From: Mycetocola zhadangensis | Lineage (GTDB): Bacteria; Actinomycetota; Actinomycetes; Actinomycetales; Microbacteriaceae | NCBI RefSeq assembly: GCF_003668565.1 | Contig: NZ_RCWJ01000004.1 | Location: forward strand, 248,001 to 312,000 | Direction: 5' to 3' | Length of the DNA stretch: 64,000 nt | Part shown: positions 42,479-52,193 of the stretch, piece after piece | Layout of the letters: each line of letters starts with the position of its first letter | Numbering within the stretch: position 1 is the first letter of the stretch | Notes under the pieces: generated by a model | What the model was told of the DNA's origin: nothing | The model's input: the letters and a program-made list of their open reading frames with translations, nothing else | Databases searched by the model: none | Program-made: the position numbers and the translations under genes

Positions 42479-44200
42479 ATGGAATACGCCCTTCTGGGAC
42501 TCTTCGGCGTCCTCGCCATCGTTGTGGTCGCCAGGTTCGCCCCGAAACTTGGAGTCGCCAGTCCGCTCATCCTCGTCGTCGTCGGTATCGGCACGAGCTT
42601 TGTGCCAGGCGTTCCCGAGATCGTCGTCCCGCCTGAGCTGATCCTCTCGGTGGTGCTTCCCCCGATCCTGTACGCGGCGGCCGTCAACGTGCCGCTCGTC
42701 GATTTCCGCCGCAACCTCAAGGCCATCACCGGCCTCTCCGTGCTGCTCGTCATCGTCTCGGCGCTCGTCACCGGCTTCGCGCTTCACCTGATCCTCCCCG
42801 ACCTCAATCTCCCAGCGGCCATCGCCCTCGGAGCTGTCATCAGTCCACCGGATGCTGTCGCTGCGACATCGATAGGAAAGCGCCTTGGTCTTCCCCCACG
42901 GCTGGTCACTGTCCTCGAGGGCGAGGGCCTCGTGAACGACGCCACAGCTCTCGTGCTGCTGCGCTCAGCAATCGCCGCGTCGGCCGGAGCCGTGTCGCTC
43001 GGGGAGATCGCCGGTGAGTTCCTCTATGCGGTCGCGGGCGCCATCGTCATCGGCATTGCCGTCGGGTTCGCCACGGTCTGGGTGCGTTCCAAACTCGATG
43101 ACCCCGTCCTCAACACCACAATCTCCTTTGTTGTGCCGTTCCTGGCGTTCCTCCCCGCTGAAGAGTTGAACGCGTCGGGTGTGCTGGCCGTGGTCGTCGC
43201 CGGACTCATCACCGGTCACAACAGCGCGAGGTATTTCAGCGCACACGACCGCATCGCCGAACGGCTCAACTGGAGAACCGCGCAGTTCGTTCTCGAGAAC
43301 GGGGTGTTCCTGCTCATGGGCATCGAACTGCGCACCCTCATCGACGAGGTTGAAGCTGACGACCTCAGCGTGCCGGCCGCGATCGGACTCGGCATCCTTG
43401 CCAGCGTCATGCTCGTTCTCATCCGCACACTCTTTGTGATTCCGCTCGTTGCCCTGCTGCGGCACGACCAGCGGCGCGCGAAAGCCCAGGGCCGCTACCT
43501 CGACTCAGCGCTGCGCCGCCTCGACGACCCGAAAATCGAGACGCCGGTCTCACCCGAACGAACCGTCCGGGTACGTCGATTCCTCACGCGGAAGCGCGCC
43601 GACGTCACTTTCCTCACCGAGGAAGGCCTCGGCTGGAGGGGCGGAGCCGTTCTCGCCTGGTCGGGAATGCGCGGCGTCGTCACGCTCGCCGCGGCGCAGT
43701 CGCTGCCAACCGACATCCCCTACCGTCCGCAACTCATCCTCATCGCATTCACGGTGGCCGTCGTCACCCTCCTTGGTAACGGCGGCACCCTGCCGCTCCT
43801 CATCCGGAAGCTGCGCATCACCGGCTCCGACCCCGCCGCCGACAGGGCGGAACTCGCCGAGCTGATCAGAGAGGTCAGCGCTGTCGGGCTCGCGACCCTC
43901 GATAACCCCGAGCTTCGTGTCGAGAACGGCGGCGAGTTCGAGCACGATGTGATCGAACGCGCACGAGCAGACAGTGTCATGCGCACCGAATCTGTCGCTG
44001 AGCTGCGCACCGGAGCGCCAGGGCCATACCAGCAGCACCGCACACTGCGCATGCGGGTGCTCGAGGCCGAACGCGCGGCGCTTCTCGACGCCAGAGCCAC
44101 CGGTTCATACAGTTCACGGGTGATGGAACGGGCGCAGACGATCCTCGACCTTGAGGAGTCCCGACTGTCGCAGCTCAGTGGCCCGATCGACAGGCACTGA
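42479..44200 (+). CDS. Na+/H+ antiporter, CPA1 (NhaP/NHE) family
   Basis: 573 residues, about 12 membrane helices in residues 1-440. The ion-site region has GAVISPPDAVAATSI and GEGLVNDATALVL with the conserved Asp residues, and helix 10 includes SGMRGVVTLAAA. The C-terminal ~130 residues are a cytosolic regulatory tail. It exchanges Na+ or K+ for H+ for pH and salt balance. A weak terminator hairpin follows. Confidence 0.94.
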   Translation: MEYALLGLFGVLAIVVVARFAPKLGVASPLILVVVGIGTSFVPGVPEIVVPPELILSVVLPPILYAAAVNVPLVDFRRNLKAITGLSVLLVIVSALVTGFALHLILPDLNLPAAIALGAVISPPDAVAATSIGKRLGLPPRLVTVLEGEGLVNDATALVLLRSAIAASAGAVSLGEIAGEFLYAVAGAIVIGIAVGFATVWVRSKLDDPVLNTTISFVVPFLAFLPAEELNASGVLAVVVAGLITGHNSARYFSAHDRIAERLNWRTAQFVLENGVFLLMGIELRTLIDEVEADDLSVPAAIGLGILASVMLVLIRTLFVIPLVALLRHDQRRAKAQGRYLDSALRRLDDPKIETPVSPERTVRVRRFLTRKRADVTFLTEEGLGWRGGAVLAWSGMRGVVTLAAAQSLPTDIPYRPQLILIAFTVAVVTLLGNGGTLPLLIRKLRITGSDPAADRAELAELIREVSAVGLATLDNPELRVENGGEFEHDVIERARADSVMRTESVAELRTGAPGPYQQHRTLRMRVLEAERAALLDARATGSYSSRVMERAQTILDLEESRLSQLSGPIDRH

Positions 44201-44222
44201 AACCGGCACCCCGGTTCTCTTT
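44201..44222 (+). terminator. Short terminator-like hairpin after the antiporter gene
   Basis: AACCGG (44201-44206) pairs with CCGGTT (44211-44216) over a 4-nt loop, followed by CTCTTT. Confidence 0.5.
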
Positions 44223-44238
44223 GCGCCGATCCCGCTCG

Positions 44239-45228
44239 CTAGGTTCGGGTCGGGCCGGTCTTGCTGGTCGTTGCGTACCGCTCGGAAAGCGTGGCGAAAG
44301 CTGCGGCGAGCTCGGGTGGATTGACAACCTCCATCGGCACTTCGAACCTCCCGAACGAGGCGGCCAGGGCTCCCCAGGACCAGGAGCCTGCGTCGAGGCT
44401 GCAGGTGTGCTCGTCGATAGCCGTGACCGTGCCGTCGCCAGCGAAAGGGAGGACGTCACGGGCGGGCGCGGAGAGAATCACGGTGCCGCGGCAGGGCCAG
44501 TCGTTGACGTCAGCACCCTGAAATCGCGCTGAGACGAACTCGTTCACGTCGCCGCCAGGCACCGTGCGCTGGGTGAAGCGAGGTCCGTTGGGTATGCGCG
44601 GATGGATCCGCTCGACGCTATAAAGCCGCCAGTCGTCGCGCTCAAGGTCCCACCCGACGAGGTACCACCTGCCGTGAGAAGTGACCAGGTGATGCGGCTC
44701 AACGCGGCGGGGCGGGAGCGGCTCGCCGGTGTCGGCCGCCTCGCGAGTTGCGTAATCGAAGCGAAGGATCTCTCGATCGCGGATGGCGTTCGCGAGGATG
44801 ACGAGCACGTCGAGTGAGATCTCCAAGGGTGCCGCGTCACCGGGGCGGCCGATCGCCGTGACCTCGAGCGCATCGAGTCGGTGTCGGAGCCGCGAGGGCA
44901 TCACCTGACGGATGGTGCCGAGGGCGCGGATTGCGGCTTCCTCGATTCCCGCGCCGATGGCGGGGGCCGCTTGCAGGGCGATGGCAACGGCGACGGTCTG
45001 GTCGTCGTCGAAGAGGAGCGGTGGCAACTCGCTGCCGGCGTCGAGGCGGTATCCGCCGTCCGGACCCATGGTGGCCCGGATGCTGTAACCCATCTCTCGC
45101 AGGCGGTCGATATCTCGTCGGACCGTGCGATCGCTGACGTCCAGCCGGGATGCCAGGAGCGATCCTGGCCAGTCCCGCCGGGTTTGCAGGAGCGACAACA
45201 CCCGAAGCAGTCGTGAAGTCGTCGTCAT
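44239..45228 (-). CDS. WYL-domain transcriptional regulator
   Basis: 329 residues. N-terminal DeoR-like HTH (LLRVLSLLQTRRDWPGSLLASRLDVSDRTVRRDIDRLREMGY) and a WYL domain (about 145-225, GRWYLVGWDLERDDWRLYSVERI) plus a WCX-like C-terminus. WYL regulators bind nucleic acid or small ligands and often control the adjacent divergent gene, here a VOC protein. The start is supported by TAAAGT 7 nt upstream. Confidence 0.92.
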   Translation of the reverse strand: MTTTSRLLRVLSLLQTRRDWPGSLLASRLDVSDRTVRRDIDRLREMGYSIRATMGPDGGYRLDAGSELPPLLFDDDQTVAVAIALQAAPAIGAGIEEAAIRALGTIRQVMPSRLRHRLDALEVTAIGRPGDAAPLEISLDVLVILANAIRDREILRFDYATREAADTGEPLPPRRVEPHHLVTSHGRWYLVGWDLERDDWRLYSVERIHPRIPNGPRFTQRTVPGGDVNEFVSARFQGADVNDWPCRGTVILSAPARDVLPFAGDGTVTAIDEHTCSLDAGSWSWGALAASFGRFEVPMEVVNPPELAAAFATLSERYATTSKTGPTRT

Positions 45229-45235
45229 GTTCTTG

Positions 45236-45241
45236 ACTTTA
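45236..45241 (-). promoter_or_regulatory. -10 hexamer TAAAGT of the WYL regulator gene
   Basis: It ends 7 nt before the ATG at 45228 and lies close to the palindrome at 45251-45269. Confidence 0.5.
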
Positions 45242-45250
45242 CGGCCGGTC

Positions 45251-45269
45251 TAGGACAGAACGCGTCCTA
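45251..45269. promoter_or_regulatory. Inverted repeat, possible operator of the WYL/VOC divergon
   Basis: TAGGAC (45251-45256) and GTCCTA (45264-45269) are exact reverse complements around 7 nt in the 99-bp divergent gap. Confidence 0.5.
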
Positions 45270-45327
45270 CTCGCCTGCGATGGTGAAGACATCGACCCGA
45301 TCGGGCCGAAGTTCACAAGGAGCACAG

Positions 45328-45783
45328 ATGACCATTCAGGCGACCACCCACCTCAACTTCCGCGGCGATGCACGCCAGGCGCTGGAGTTCTACCAGTCAG
45401 TCTTCGGCGGGCACACCGTCTTAAACACGTACGCAGACTTCGGCATGCCGGCCGAGCTGCCCGGGTCCGACAAGGTCGTGTTCGGGCTCGTCGCCGCGGA
45501 GAACGGCTTCCGGGTGATGGGCTACGACATCCCGGGCGAGACTGAAGGCCCGATCGCCGGCGGCGGCTCGACTCGCCGCGAGAACAACACCACGGTCACC
45601 GACCAGGCACTGTTCATCTCGATCGGTTCCGACACCCTTGATGAGCTCCGGGGCTACTGGGACGCGCTGGCGAGAAATGCCGTCATCGTCGAGCCGCTGG
45701 CCGCGTCGGCGTGGAGCGCCGGGTTCGGCATGCTGACCGATCGTTTCGGAGTCACCTGGACTGTCAGCGTCACCGCTCCCTAA
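45328..45783 (+). CDS. VOC-family protein (PhnB-like)
   Basis: About 151 residues. It has the PhnB-type start TTHLNFRGDARQALEFYQSVFGG, a KVVFGLVAAENGFRVMGYD middle and GFGMLTDRFGVTWTV at the end. The vicinal-oxygen-chelate fold covers glyoxalase-like enzymes and binding proteins; function here is unknown. The ATG at 45328 has AAGGAG upstream. It probably belongs to the regulon of the divergent WYL protein. Confidence 0.88.
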   Translation: MTIQATTHLNFRGDARQALEFYQSVFGGHTVLNTYADFGMPAELPGSDKVVFGLVAAENGFRVMGYDIPGETEGPIAGGGSTRRENNTTVTDQALFISIGSDTLDELRGYWDALARNAVIVEPLAASAWSAGFGMLTDRFGVTWTVSVTAP

Positions 45784-45908
45784 GTGCTCCTTGGTCGCGG
45801 CGCGGGTCTCATCCGACTCGCGCCACGACCCCGGCCGTTCACATGATCACCATCCCGAAGGAATAGCTGTGCACCGCGGTCCCTGTCCAAGACAGCGTCG
45901 TTTCTCGA

Positions 45909-48152
45909 TCAGCTCTCGCGGTCGGCGGGAACACGGTCGTCGCTTACGACAGGTGCCGACCGGTCGGCCGAGTGGATGCCACGTGACAGCTTGCTCGGCC
46001 ACCAGATGGCCCGGCCGATGTCGTAGCTCAACGCCGGAACGAGGAGCGAGCGTACCAGGAACGTGTCGAGGAGCACACCGAATGCCACGATGAACGCGAT
46101 CTGGAGCAGGAACAGGATCGGAATAACGCTGAGCGCAGCGAAGGTCGCCGCCAGCACGAGTCCTGCCGAGGTGATCACGCCACCTGTGACGGCCAGGCCA
46201 CGCAGGATGCCCTGCTTGGTGCCGTGCTTGCCCGACTCCTCTCGCACCCTCGTCATAAGGAAGATGTTGTAATCCACGCCGAGGGCAACGAGGAAGACGA
46301 AGCCGAACAGCGGAACAGAGGGGTCAGCCCCCGGAAAGTCGAAGATGCCGTTGAACACCCACGCCGAAACCCCGAGCGCCGCGCCAAACGACAGCACGAC
46401 GCTGGCGATGAGCAACAGCGGAGCGACGATCGAGCGCAACAGGAGCATGAGAATGAGCGTGATCGCGCCGAGGATCAGCGGGATCAGGAGGTTCCTGTCG
46501 GCGATGGCCGTGGTGTTCGAGTCCAGGGCGATGGCCGTTGTGCCACCGACGAGCACCGGTGCGTCCTCGGTCGAAATGTCGGCAAGCTCAGCGCGCAGGT
46601 CTACCACGACGTTTTCGGCTTCGATCGAGTCGCCAGCGTCGAGGAGTGTCGCCGAGAGCAGCACGTTTCCGTCGATGACCGTGAGCTCGGGAACAGGGGT
46701 TCCCGGAGGCCCGAGCGGCTGGACGCCGTTCTCGGTGACCGGGAGTGATCCGGACGGGGAATCCGCGGAGAGCACGGTCAGCGAGTCGACACCGTCGGTG
46801 GCAAGCACCACGTCGGAGACGGCGTCGAGCTCGTCCTCCGGCGCGATGATGACCGTCGGCGAACCGGAGCCGGCCGGGAAGTGGTCGGCGAGCACAGCCT
46901 GGCCGTCGCGGGCCTGTGATTCGCCGAGCACAAACTCGCTCTGCGCGATGCCGTCTGCCTTGAGCTGGAACATGCCGAGGCACATCACACCGAGCAGCAA
47001 CACGCTTGAGATCCAGATGGCACGCGGACGGCGCGCGATGAATCGCGCGAGCGCCGGCCAGAGACCCTTTTTGTTCTCGGCGACGGGGTTATCGTCGACC
47101 GGCTTGGCCTTCGGTTTGATCGGCCAGAATGCAACCTTGCCCGCCCAGTACAGCAGCGCGGGCAGAAGCGTGAGCGACGACAGCAGGGCGAACACGATAC
47201 CGATCGACGCAACAGGCCCGAGCGACTTGTTTGAGTTGAGGTCGGAGAAGAGCAGAAGCAGCAGGGCCGCGATGACGGTTCCGCCCGACGCCAGGATCGG
47301 CTCCCACGATCCCTTGAGCGCGGCCCAGGTCGCTGTCCACTTGGTGGGCTGGGTTGCAAGCGACTCCCGGAACCTGGCGATGTAGAGCAGAGAGTAGTCG
47401 GTCGCCGCTCCGATGACGAGGATGAACAGGATGCCCTGGGTCTGCCCGCTGAGCAGCAGAATTTCGGCACGAGCGAGCTGCACGACCACGAGGATCGCCG
47501 CGCACAGCGCCGAGAGGCTGGAGAACAGCACGAGAACGGGAAGTAGTGGCGACCGGTACACGACGACGAGGATGACAAACACGGCGCCGAGCGCCACGAG
47601 CAGCAGAAGACCGTCGATTCCAGCGAACGCATTGGTGAGGTCCGCTGCGAGCCCGCCGGGCCCGGTGATTGCCGCGGTGAGCCCGTCGACGGCGTTGTCG
47701 TCGAGGACTGTGCGGAGCTCCCCCACCGTGTCTGCCGTCTTGACGTCGGTGTCGAGCACCATCACGACCTGGGCCGCTTCGCCGTCCTCGGACGGGATGG
47801 CTGGCGAACTTTCTTCGGGCAGCACCCCGTCGAGGGTGCCGAACTCGGTGACGATGTCGTCGATCGAGGCCAGGTCGCTCTCGGTGAGCCCGCCGTCGCG
47901 TTCGAAGACTACGATCGCCGGAATCACATCATCGTCGCGGAACTCGGCCTGGAGTTCCTGGACCTTCGTTGCCTCTGCGCTTGCGGGCAGCTGCTGCGAC
48001 TGGTCGTTCGTACTGACCGCGCTGATCTGGCCGAAGCTTGCTCCGCCAGCCCCGAAGAGCCCAAACCAGACGAGGATAAGGGCAGCGGGGATAAGAATGC
48101 GCAGCCACACGGGCACACGCGACTTCCGGACGGGAGCAGGGGTCTGAATCAC
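45909..48152 (-). CDS. MMPL/RND-family exporter
   Basis: 747 residues, 12 predicted membrane helices in two six-helix halves, each with a periplasm-facing domain after its first helix. The conserved GAATDYSLLYIARFRE and GVDYNIFLMTRVREESGKHGTKQGILRGLAVTGGVITSAG segments, with D-Y pairs for proton relay, identify MMPL proteins. They export lipids or drugs using the proton gradient. The GTG at 48152 has TAGCGT 7 nt upstream. The 125-bp gap after it holds only a short, unsupported reading frame. Confidence 0.92.
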   Translation of the reverse strand: MIQTPAPVRKSRVPVWLRILIPAALILVWFGLFGAGGASFGQISAVSTNDQSQQLPASAEATKVQELQAEFRDDDVIPAIVVFERDGGLTESDLASIDDIVTEFGTLDGVLPEESSPAIPSEDGEAAQVVMVLDTDVKTADTVGELRTVLDDNAVDGLTAAITGPGGLAADLTNAFAGIDGLLLLVALGAVFVILVVVYRSPLLPVLVLFSSLSALCAAILVVVQLARAEILLLSGQTQGILFILVIGAATDYSLLYIARFRESLATQPTKWTATWAALKGSWEPILASGGTVIAALLLLLFSDLNSNKSLGPVASIGIVFALLSSLTLLPALLYWAGKVAFWPIKPKAKPVDDNPVAENKKGLWPALARFIARRPRAIWISSVLLLGVMCLGMFQLKADGIAQSEFVLGESQARDGQAVLADHFPAGSGSPTVIIAPEDELDAVSDVVLATDGVDSLTVLSADSPSGSLPVTENGVQPLGPPGTPVPELTVIDGNVLLSATLLDAGDSIEAENVVVDLRAELADISTEDAPVLVGGTTAIALDSNTTAIADRNLLIPLILGAITLILMLLLRSIVAPLLLIASVVLSFGAALGVSAWVFNGIFDFPGADPSVPLFGFVFLVALGVDYNIFLMTRVREESGKHGTKQGILRGLAVTGGVITSAGLVLAATFAALSVIPILFLLQIAFIVAFGVLLDTFLVRSLLVPALSYDIGRAIWWPSKLSRGIHSADRSAPVVSDDRVPADRES

Positions 48153-48159
48153 ACACCCA

Positions 48160-48165
48160 ACGCTA
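48160..48165 (-). promoter_or_regulatory. -10 hexamer TAGCGT of the MMPL gene
   Basis: It ends 7 nt before the GTG at 48152. Confidence 0.5.
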
Positions 48166-48206
48166 CGGGGCGAGGCAAACCGAGTGCGTCGTCCGAAAGT
48201 TGGAAC

Positions 48207-48449
48207 CTAGTGTGTTGCCTGCACCGCACGGAGCCGCTCAAGAACGTGCTCGCGCAGGTCCGCGGGCGCGGTCTCCTTGCATGCCCGCTGAACAGCATCC
48301 GTCAACGTCTTCGCGAGAAGCGCTTCTTCCTGGCACGACGTGCAGTGCTCGAGGTGCTCTCGAATATCTGCGGCATTCGTCGAGCACACCTCGTTTCGGA
48401 GGTACTCCTCGAGATCGCGCTTCGCCTGGTCACATCCGCAATCGGTCAT
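48207..48449 (-). CDS. rsrA: Zinc-binding anti-sigma factor, RsrA/RshA type
   Basis: 80 residues. The zinc-associated anti-sigma motif HxxxCxxC is H32, C36 and C39, and an N-terminal Cys (C6, with C4) supplies the other ligand of the redox switch. Under thiol stress a disulfide releases SigR. It overlaps the sigma gene by 4 bp (ATGA), giving matched synthesis of the pair. Confidence 0.93.
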   Translation of the reverse strand: MTDCGCDQAKRDLEEYLRNEVCSTNAADIREHLEHCTSCQEEALLAKTLTDAVQRACKETAPADLREHVLERLRAVQATH

Positions 48450-49159
48450 TTTCGTGCTCCTGCCGGGCGGGTGTCGATACCGCGCTCGGTTGCATAGTCG
48501 GCCAACAGGTCCCGCAGCATCCGCCTGCCTCGATGCAGTCGGCTCATAACGGTTCCGATGGGGGTTTTCATGATGTCGGCGATCTCCTGGTAGGCAAAGC
48601 CTTCGACGTCAGCCAGGTACACCGCCAGTCGGAAGTCCTCAGGAATGGCCTGGAGGGCATCCTTCACAGCACTGTCCGGCATGTGATCGATTGCCTCGGC
48701 TTCGGCCGACCGTGATGACGACGCCGTTGTCGACTCCGCACCACCCATCTGCCAGTCTTCGAGGTCATCGATCGTGCCCTGGTATGGCTCGCGCTGCTTC
48801 TTGCGATAGATGTTGATGTACGTATTCGTGAGAATGCGGTACAGCCACGCCTTGAGATTTGTTCCCTGCGTGAACTGCCCGAAGGCCGCGTAGGCCTTCA
48901 CGAACGTCTCCTGGACGAGGTCCTGCGCATCCGACGGGTTTTTCGTCATGCGCATGGCAGCGCCGTACAACTGGTCGATGAACGGCAGGGCCTGTTCTTC
49001 GAACAGCGCACGCGGGTCCGGTTCAGGGGTTGGGGTATCGTCCACGGTGGTCATCAGAGGCAAGTCTACGGCCGCCGGTTCGAGACGACGCTCGAGATCG
49101 CGAAGAACGTCGCCGGTGACCGGCACGTCTGTTGCTCGCTCGAGTACGTAACTTGTCAT
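48446..49159 (-). CDS. sigR: ECF sigma factor SigR/SigH (thiol-oxidative stress)
   Basis: 237 residues. Region 2 ([56 protein letters not shown]) and region 4 ([45 protein letters not shown]) are clear. It directs transcription of thioredoxin and mycothiol genes after disulfide stress. GGAGG at a 10-nt spacing supports the ATG at 49159. This start adds about 35 residues before the next in-frame ATG (49054), recalling the extended, unstable SigR' form of Streptomyces. A SigR-type promoter lies just upstream. Confidence 0.93.
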   Translation of the reverse strand: MTSYVLERATDVPVTGDVLRDLERRLEPAAVDLPLMTTVDDTPTPEPDPRALFEEQALPFIDQLYGAAMRMTKNPSDAQDLVQETFVKAYAAFGQFTQGTNLKAWLYRILTNTYINIYRKKQREPYQGTIDDLEDWQMGGAESTTASSSRSAEAEAIDHMPDSAVKDALQAIPEDFRLAVYLADVEGFAYQEIADIMKTPIGTVMSRLHRGRRMLRDLLADYATERGIDTRPAGARK

Positions 49160-49202
49160 TATCGAAATGCCTCCAGGACTGAAATGGCCGATACATTAGA
49201 GA

Positions 49203-49227
49203 AACAATGCTTGAGTCTCAATATTCC
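49203..49227 (-). promoter_or_regulatory. SigR-type promoter of sigR
   Basis: On the minus strand, GGAAT (49223-49227), 17 nt, GTT (49203-49205). This is the GGAAT/GTT pattern of SigR/SigH promoters. It overlaps the first codons of the divergent aroA. Confidence 0.65.
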
Positions 49228-50568
49228 GCACCGGAGTTCGACATCTACGGCGACCGCCACCAGCCCGCCGGAAACGAGCCGTGGCCTGCCCCTCTCGCGG
49301 CAGGCCCGATTTCGGCTGTCGTCTCACTTCCAGGCTCAAAATCGCTGACCAACCGCGAGCTTGTGCTTGCCGCCCTGGCCGATTCGCCCTCTGTCCTGCG
49401 TGCGCCGCTGCACTCGAAGGACAGCCAGAACATGGTCGACGCTCTGCGGGCGCTTGGAACAACGATCACAGATACGGATGCCACTGGCGAGTTTGGTCCT
49501 GACGTGCTGGTCACGCCGGGAGAACTGACCGGTTCAACCACTGTTGACTGCGGCCTCGCCGGTACTGTGATGCGTTTCGTCCCTCCCGTCGCCGCACTCG
49601 CTCTCGGGCCAACAACTTTCGATGCAGACGACTCCGCTCGCGGCCGTCCGATGACAACGCTCATCTCCTCACTCCGCGACCTCGGCGTCGACATCAACGA
49701 CGACGGCCGCGGATCGCTGCCGTTCACCGTGCACGGCACGGGCAGGGTGGCCGGAGGGACGCTGACCATCGACGCGTCCAGCTCAAGCCAGTTCGTCTCG
49801 GCACTCCTTCTGGCTGCGGCACGGTTCGAGACCGGCCTCACCCTCACTCACGAGGGCGAACGCCTGCCGAGCCTGCCGCACATCGACATGACGATCGCCG
49901 CCCTCGCCGCCCGCGGGGTGACCGTCACTTCGCCAGCACCAGGCACCTGGCGGGTCGAGCCAGGCCCCATCGCCGGTCTTGATGTCGACATCGAACCCGA
50001 TTTGTCCAACGCCGCACCATTCCTCGTCGCAGCCGTTGTGACCGGCGGAAGCGTGACGATCCCGCGCTGGCCAGCCGAGACCACCCAGGTCGGCGCCGAA
50101 TTGCTCGAGCTGCTCCCGAAGTTTGGCGCCGAGGTGGTTGTCGACGGCGACCGGGTCACCGTGTCAGGAACCGGCCGCATCTCCGGCGTCGACCTCGACC
50201 TCACCACGGCAGGCGAACTGGCACCACCCCTCGTTGCGCTGGCGGCCCTCGCCGACTCGCCATCCACCATCACGGGCATCGGGCACATCCGCCACCACGA
50301 GACCGACCGCCTCGCCGCACTCGCCACCGAGATCAACAAGCTCGGCGGTGAAGTGACCGAACTCGAGGACGGCCTGTCCATCGTTCCGAAGCCGCTCACC
50401 GGCGGCCTGTGGTCGAGCTACCACGACCACCGCATGGCGACGGCTGGCGCCATCATTGGACTCGTCGTTAAGGGCGTCTCGATCGAGAACATCGCCACAA
50501 CGGCGAAAACCCTCCCCCAGTTTCCCGAACTCTGGACAACAATGCTGGCCGGAGCCGTGTCCCGATGA
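49207..50568 (+). CDS. aroA: 3-phosphoshikimate 1-carboxyvinyltransferase (EPSP synthase)
   Basis: 453 residues. Visible are the [17 protein letters not shown] motif, [20 protein letters not shown], the [14 protein letters not shown] segment and [20 protein letters not shown]. It condenses shikimate-3-phosphate with PEP in aromatic amino acid synthesis and is the target of glyphosate. No ribosome site is seen; TACATT ends 9 nt before the ATG, so the mRNA may be nearly leaderless. Overlaps rsgA by ATGA. Confidence 0.96.
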   Translation: MLESQYSAPEFDIYGDRHQPAGNEPWPAPLAAGPISAVVSLPGSKSLTNRELVLAALADSPSVLRAPLHSKDSQNMVDALRALGTTITDTDATGEFGPDVLVTPGELTGSTTVDCGLAGTVMRFVPPVAALALGPTTFDADDSARGRPMTTLISSLRDLGVDINDDGRGSLPFTVHGTGRVAGGTLTIDASSSSQFVSALLLAAARFETGLTLTHEGERLPSLPHIDMTIAALAARGVTVTSPAPGTWRVEPGPIAGLDVDIEPDLSNAAPFLVAAVVTGGSVTIPRWPAETTQVGAELLELLPKFGAEVVVDGDRVTVSGTGRISGVDLDLTTAGELAPPLVALAALADSPSTITGIGHIRHHETDRLAALATEINKLGGEVTELEDGLSIVPKPLTGGLWSSYHDHRMATAGAIIGLVVKGVSIENIATTAKTLPQFPELWTTMLAGAVSR

Positions 50569-51626
50569 GCTGGTGGGACACCGGCGAAGACGACGATGAG
50601 CCGCAGTTCGACGAGTCGTCGATTCGCGTTCGACCGAACCGCAAGGGCAACCGCCCGCGAACCAAGACTCGCCCCGAGCACAACGACGCCCAGACCGCGC
50701 GCGTTCTCGCCGTCGACCGCGGCCGCTACACGGTGCTGCTCGATGAGGGCACGAGAAAAGAACGCCGGATCACGGCATCCCGTGCGTCTGAGCTGCGCAA
50801 GCACGCCGTCGTCAACGGCGACCGTGTCGACGTTGTCGGTGATCTGTCCGGCGACGCAGGCACCCTGTCCCGCATCGTCCGCATTGTCGAGCGCACCACG
50901 CTGCTCCGCCGAAGCGCCGATGATTCCGACGAGGTCGAGCGCGTCATCGTGGCAAACGCCGACCAGATGCTCGTTGTTGTGGCCGCAGCTGATCCGGAAC
51001 CACGCGAGCGACTGGTCGACCGGTACCTGATCGCGGCGCTTGACGCGGGCATCCGTCCGATCCTGTGCATCACCAAAACAGACCTCGCTGACCCGTCCGA
51101 CTTCCTGCGCAACTTCGCCGGGCTCGACCTGCTTGTCTTCACCAGTGCGACAGATCGGATGCCACTGGCCGAGATCACCGAGGCGCTCATCGGTCACGAC
51201 ACGGTATTCGTCGGCCACTCCGGGGTCGGTAAATCCACACTGGTCAACGCCCTCGTCCCAACCGCACAGCGGGCGACAGGTCACGTCAACGTTGTCACAG
51301 GTCGCGGTCGCCACACCTCATCATCGACGGTGTCGTACCGGATCGAGAATGACAACGGAACAGGCTGGGTGATCGACACTCCTGGTGTGCGCTCGTTCGG
51401 GCTCGGCCACATCGACCCGGCGAACGTGCTCAAGGCATTCACTGACCTGGCCGAGGCGGCGGAACGTTGCCCGCGCGGCTGCACACACCTGCCTGACGCG
51501 CCGGACTGCGCCATCGTCGAGGCCGTCGAGGCAGGCGAACTCGGAGAGACCGGTGCAGCTCGCCTTGACTCGCTGCAACGCTTGCTGGCCACCTTCGCGA
51601 CCCGCGCGGCCGTTCGGGATGCCTAG
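50565..51626 (+). CDS. rsgA: Ribosome small subunit-dependent GTPase A
   Basis: 353 residues. An N-terminal OB-fold follows a basic tail, then the circularly permuted GTPase domain (TKTD before [14 protein letters not shown] and DTPGVRSFG) and a C-terminal zinc finger with [14 protein letters not shown]. It assists late 30S maturation. Coupled to aroA by a 4-bp overlap. Its TAG stop forms part of the -10 hexamer of the next gene. Confidence 0.95.
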   Translation: MSWWDTGEDDDEPQFDESSIRVRPNRKGNRPRTKTRPEHNDAQTARVLAVDRGRYTVLLDEGTRKERRITASRASELRKHAVVNGDRVDVVGDLSGDAGTLSRIVRIVERTTLLRRSADDSDEVERVIVANADQMLVVVAAADPEPRERLVDRYLIAALDAGIRPILCITKTDLADPSDFLRNFAGLDLLVFTSATDRMPLAEITEALIGHDTVFVGHSGVGKSTLVNALVPTAQRATGHVNVVTGRGRHTSSSTVSYRIENDNGTGWVIDTPGVRSFGLGHIDPANVLKAFTDLAEAAERCPRGCTHLPDAPDCAIVEAVEAGELGETGAARLDSLQRLLATFATRAAVRDA

Positions 51627-51629
51627 GCT
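51624..51629 (+). promoter_or_regulatory. -10 hexamer TAGGCT of bcp, sharing the rsgA stop codon
   Basis: TAGGCT ends 6 nt before the ATG at 51636; its first three bases are the rsgA stop. Confidence 0.5.
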
Positions 51630-51635
51630 GGAACC

Positions 51636-52145
51636 ATGACGAATTCAACTTCACCCGAACCCACACAGTCCGATGCTTCGGTTCGCCTCTCGGCTGGCGA
51701 CGCAGCACCAGCGTTCACCCTCACCGACTCGGAGGGCGCGTCGGTCTCACTGGCCGACTTCGCCGGCTCGAAGGTCATCCTCTACTTCTACCCGGCGGCC
51801 ATGACCCCCGGCTGCACCACCCAGGCCTGCGACTTTCGGGACAGCCTCGGTTCGTTGCAGGGCGCCGGCTACACGGTGCTCGGCATCTCGAAGGACAAGC
51901 CTGAGACGCTGAAGACGTTCGCCGAACGTGATGCGCTGACCTTCCCGCTGCTCAGCGACCAGGACCTCGACGTGCACCAGGCGTATGGCGCGTACGGCGA
52001 AAAGAACTCCTACGGCCGGATTCTCACCGGGGTGCTCCGCTCAACCTTCGTGATCGACGAGAGCGGTTCGATTGAGCTGGCGCTCTACAACGTGAAAGCG
52101 ACCGGACACGTTGCGTCGCTGCGGAAGAAGCTGAAGATCGCGTAA
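51636..52145 (+). CDS. bcp: Thioredoxin-dependent thiol peroxidase (Bcp/PrxQ)
   Basis: 169 residues. The peroxidatic Cys60 (MTPGCT) and resolving Cys65 five residues later are those of atypical 2-Cys PrxQ. It reduces hydroperoxides with thioredoxin. The N-terminal 20 residues are extra and polar. Location near sigR/rsrA fits redox defence, but I see no SigR promoter for it. Confidence 0.94.
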   Translation: MTNSTSPEPTQSDASVRLSAGDAAPAFTLTDSEGASVSLADFAGSKVILYFYPAAMTPGCTTQACDFRDSLGSLQGAGYTVLGISKDKPETLKTFAERDALTFPLLSDQDLDVHQAYGAYGEKNSYGRILTGVLRSTFVIDESGSIELALYNVKATGHVASLRKKLKIA

Positions 52146-52193
52146 GGCGTCCGCGCCAACGCCGCCCAGAGCATCCGTTCGCGAATTCGACAA

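Noticed and set aside
45791-46093. Plus-strand ORF with an AAGGAA upstream, after the VOC gene
   Set aside because: It runs antisense into the MMPL gene and encodes an Arg/Ser-rich sequence with no recognisable domain.
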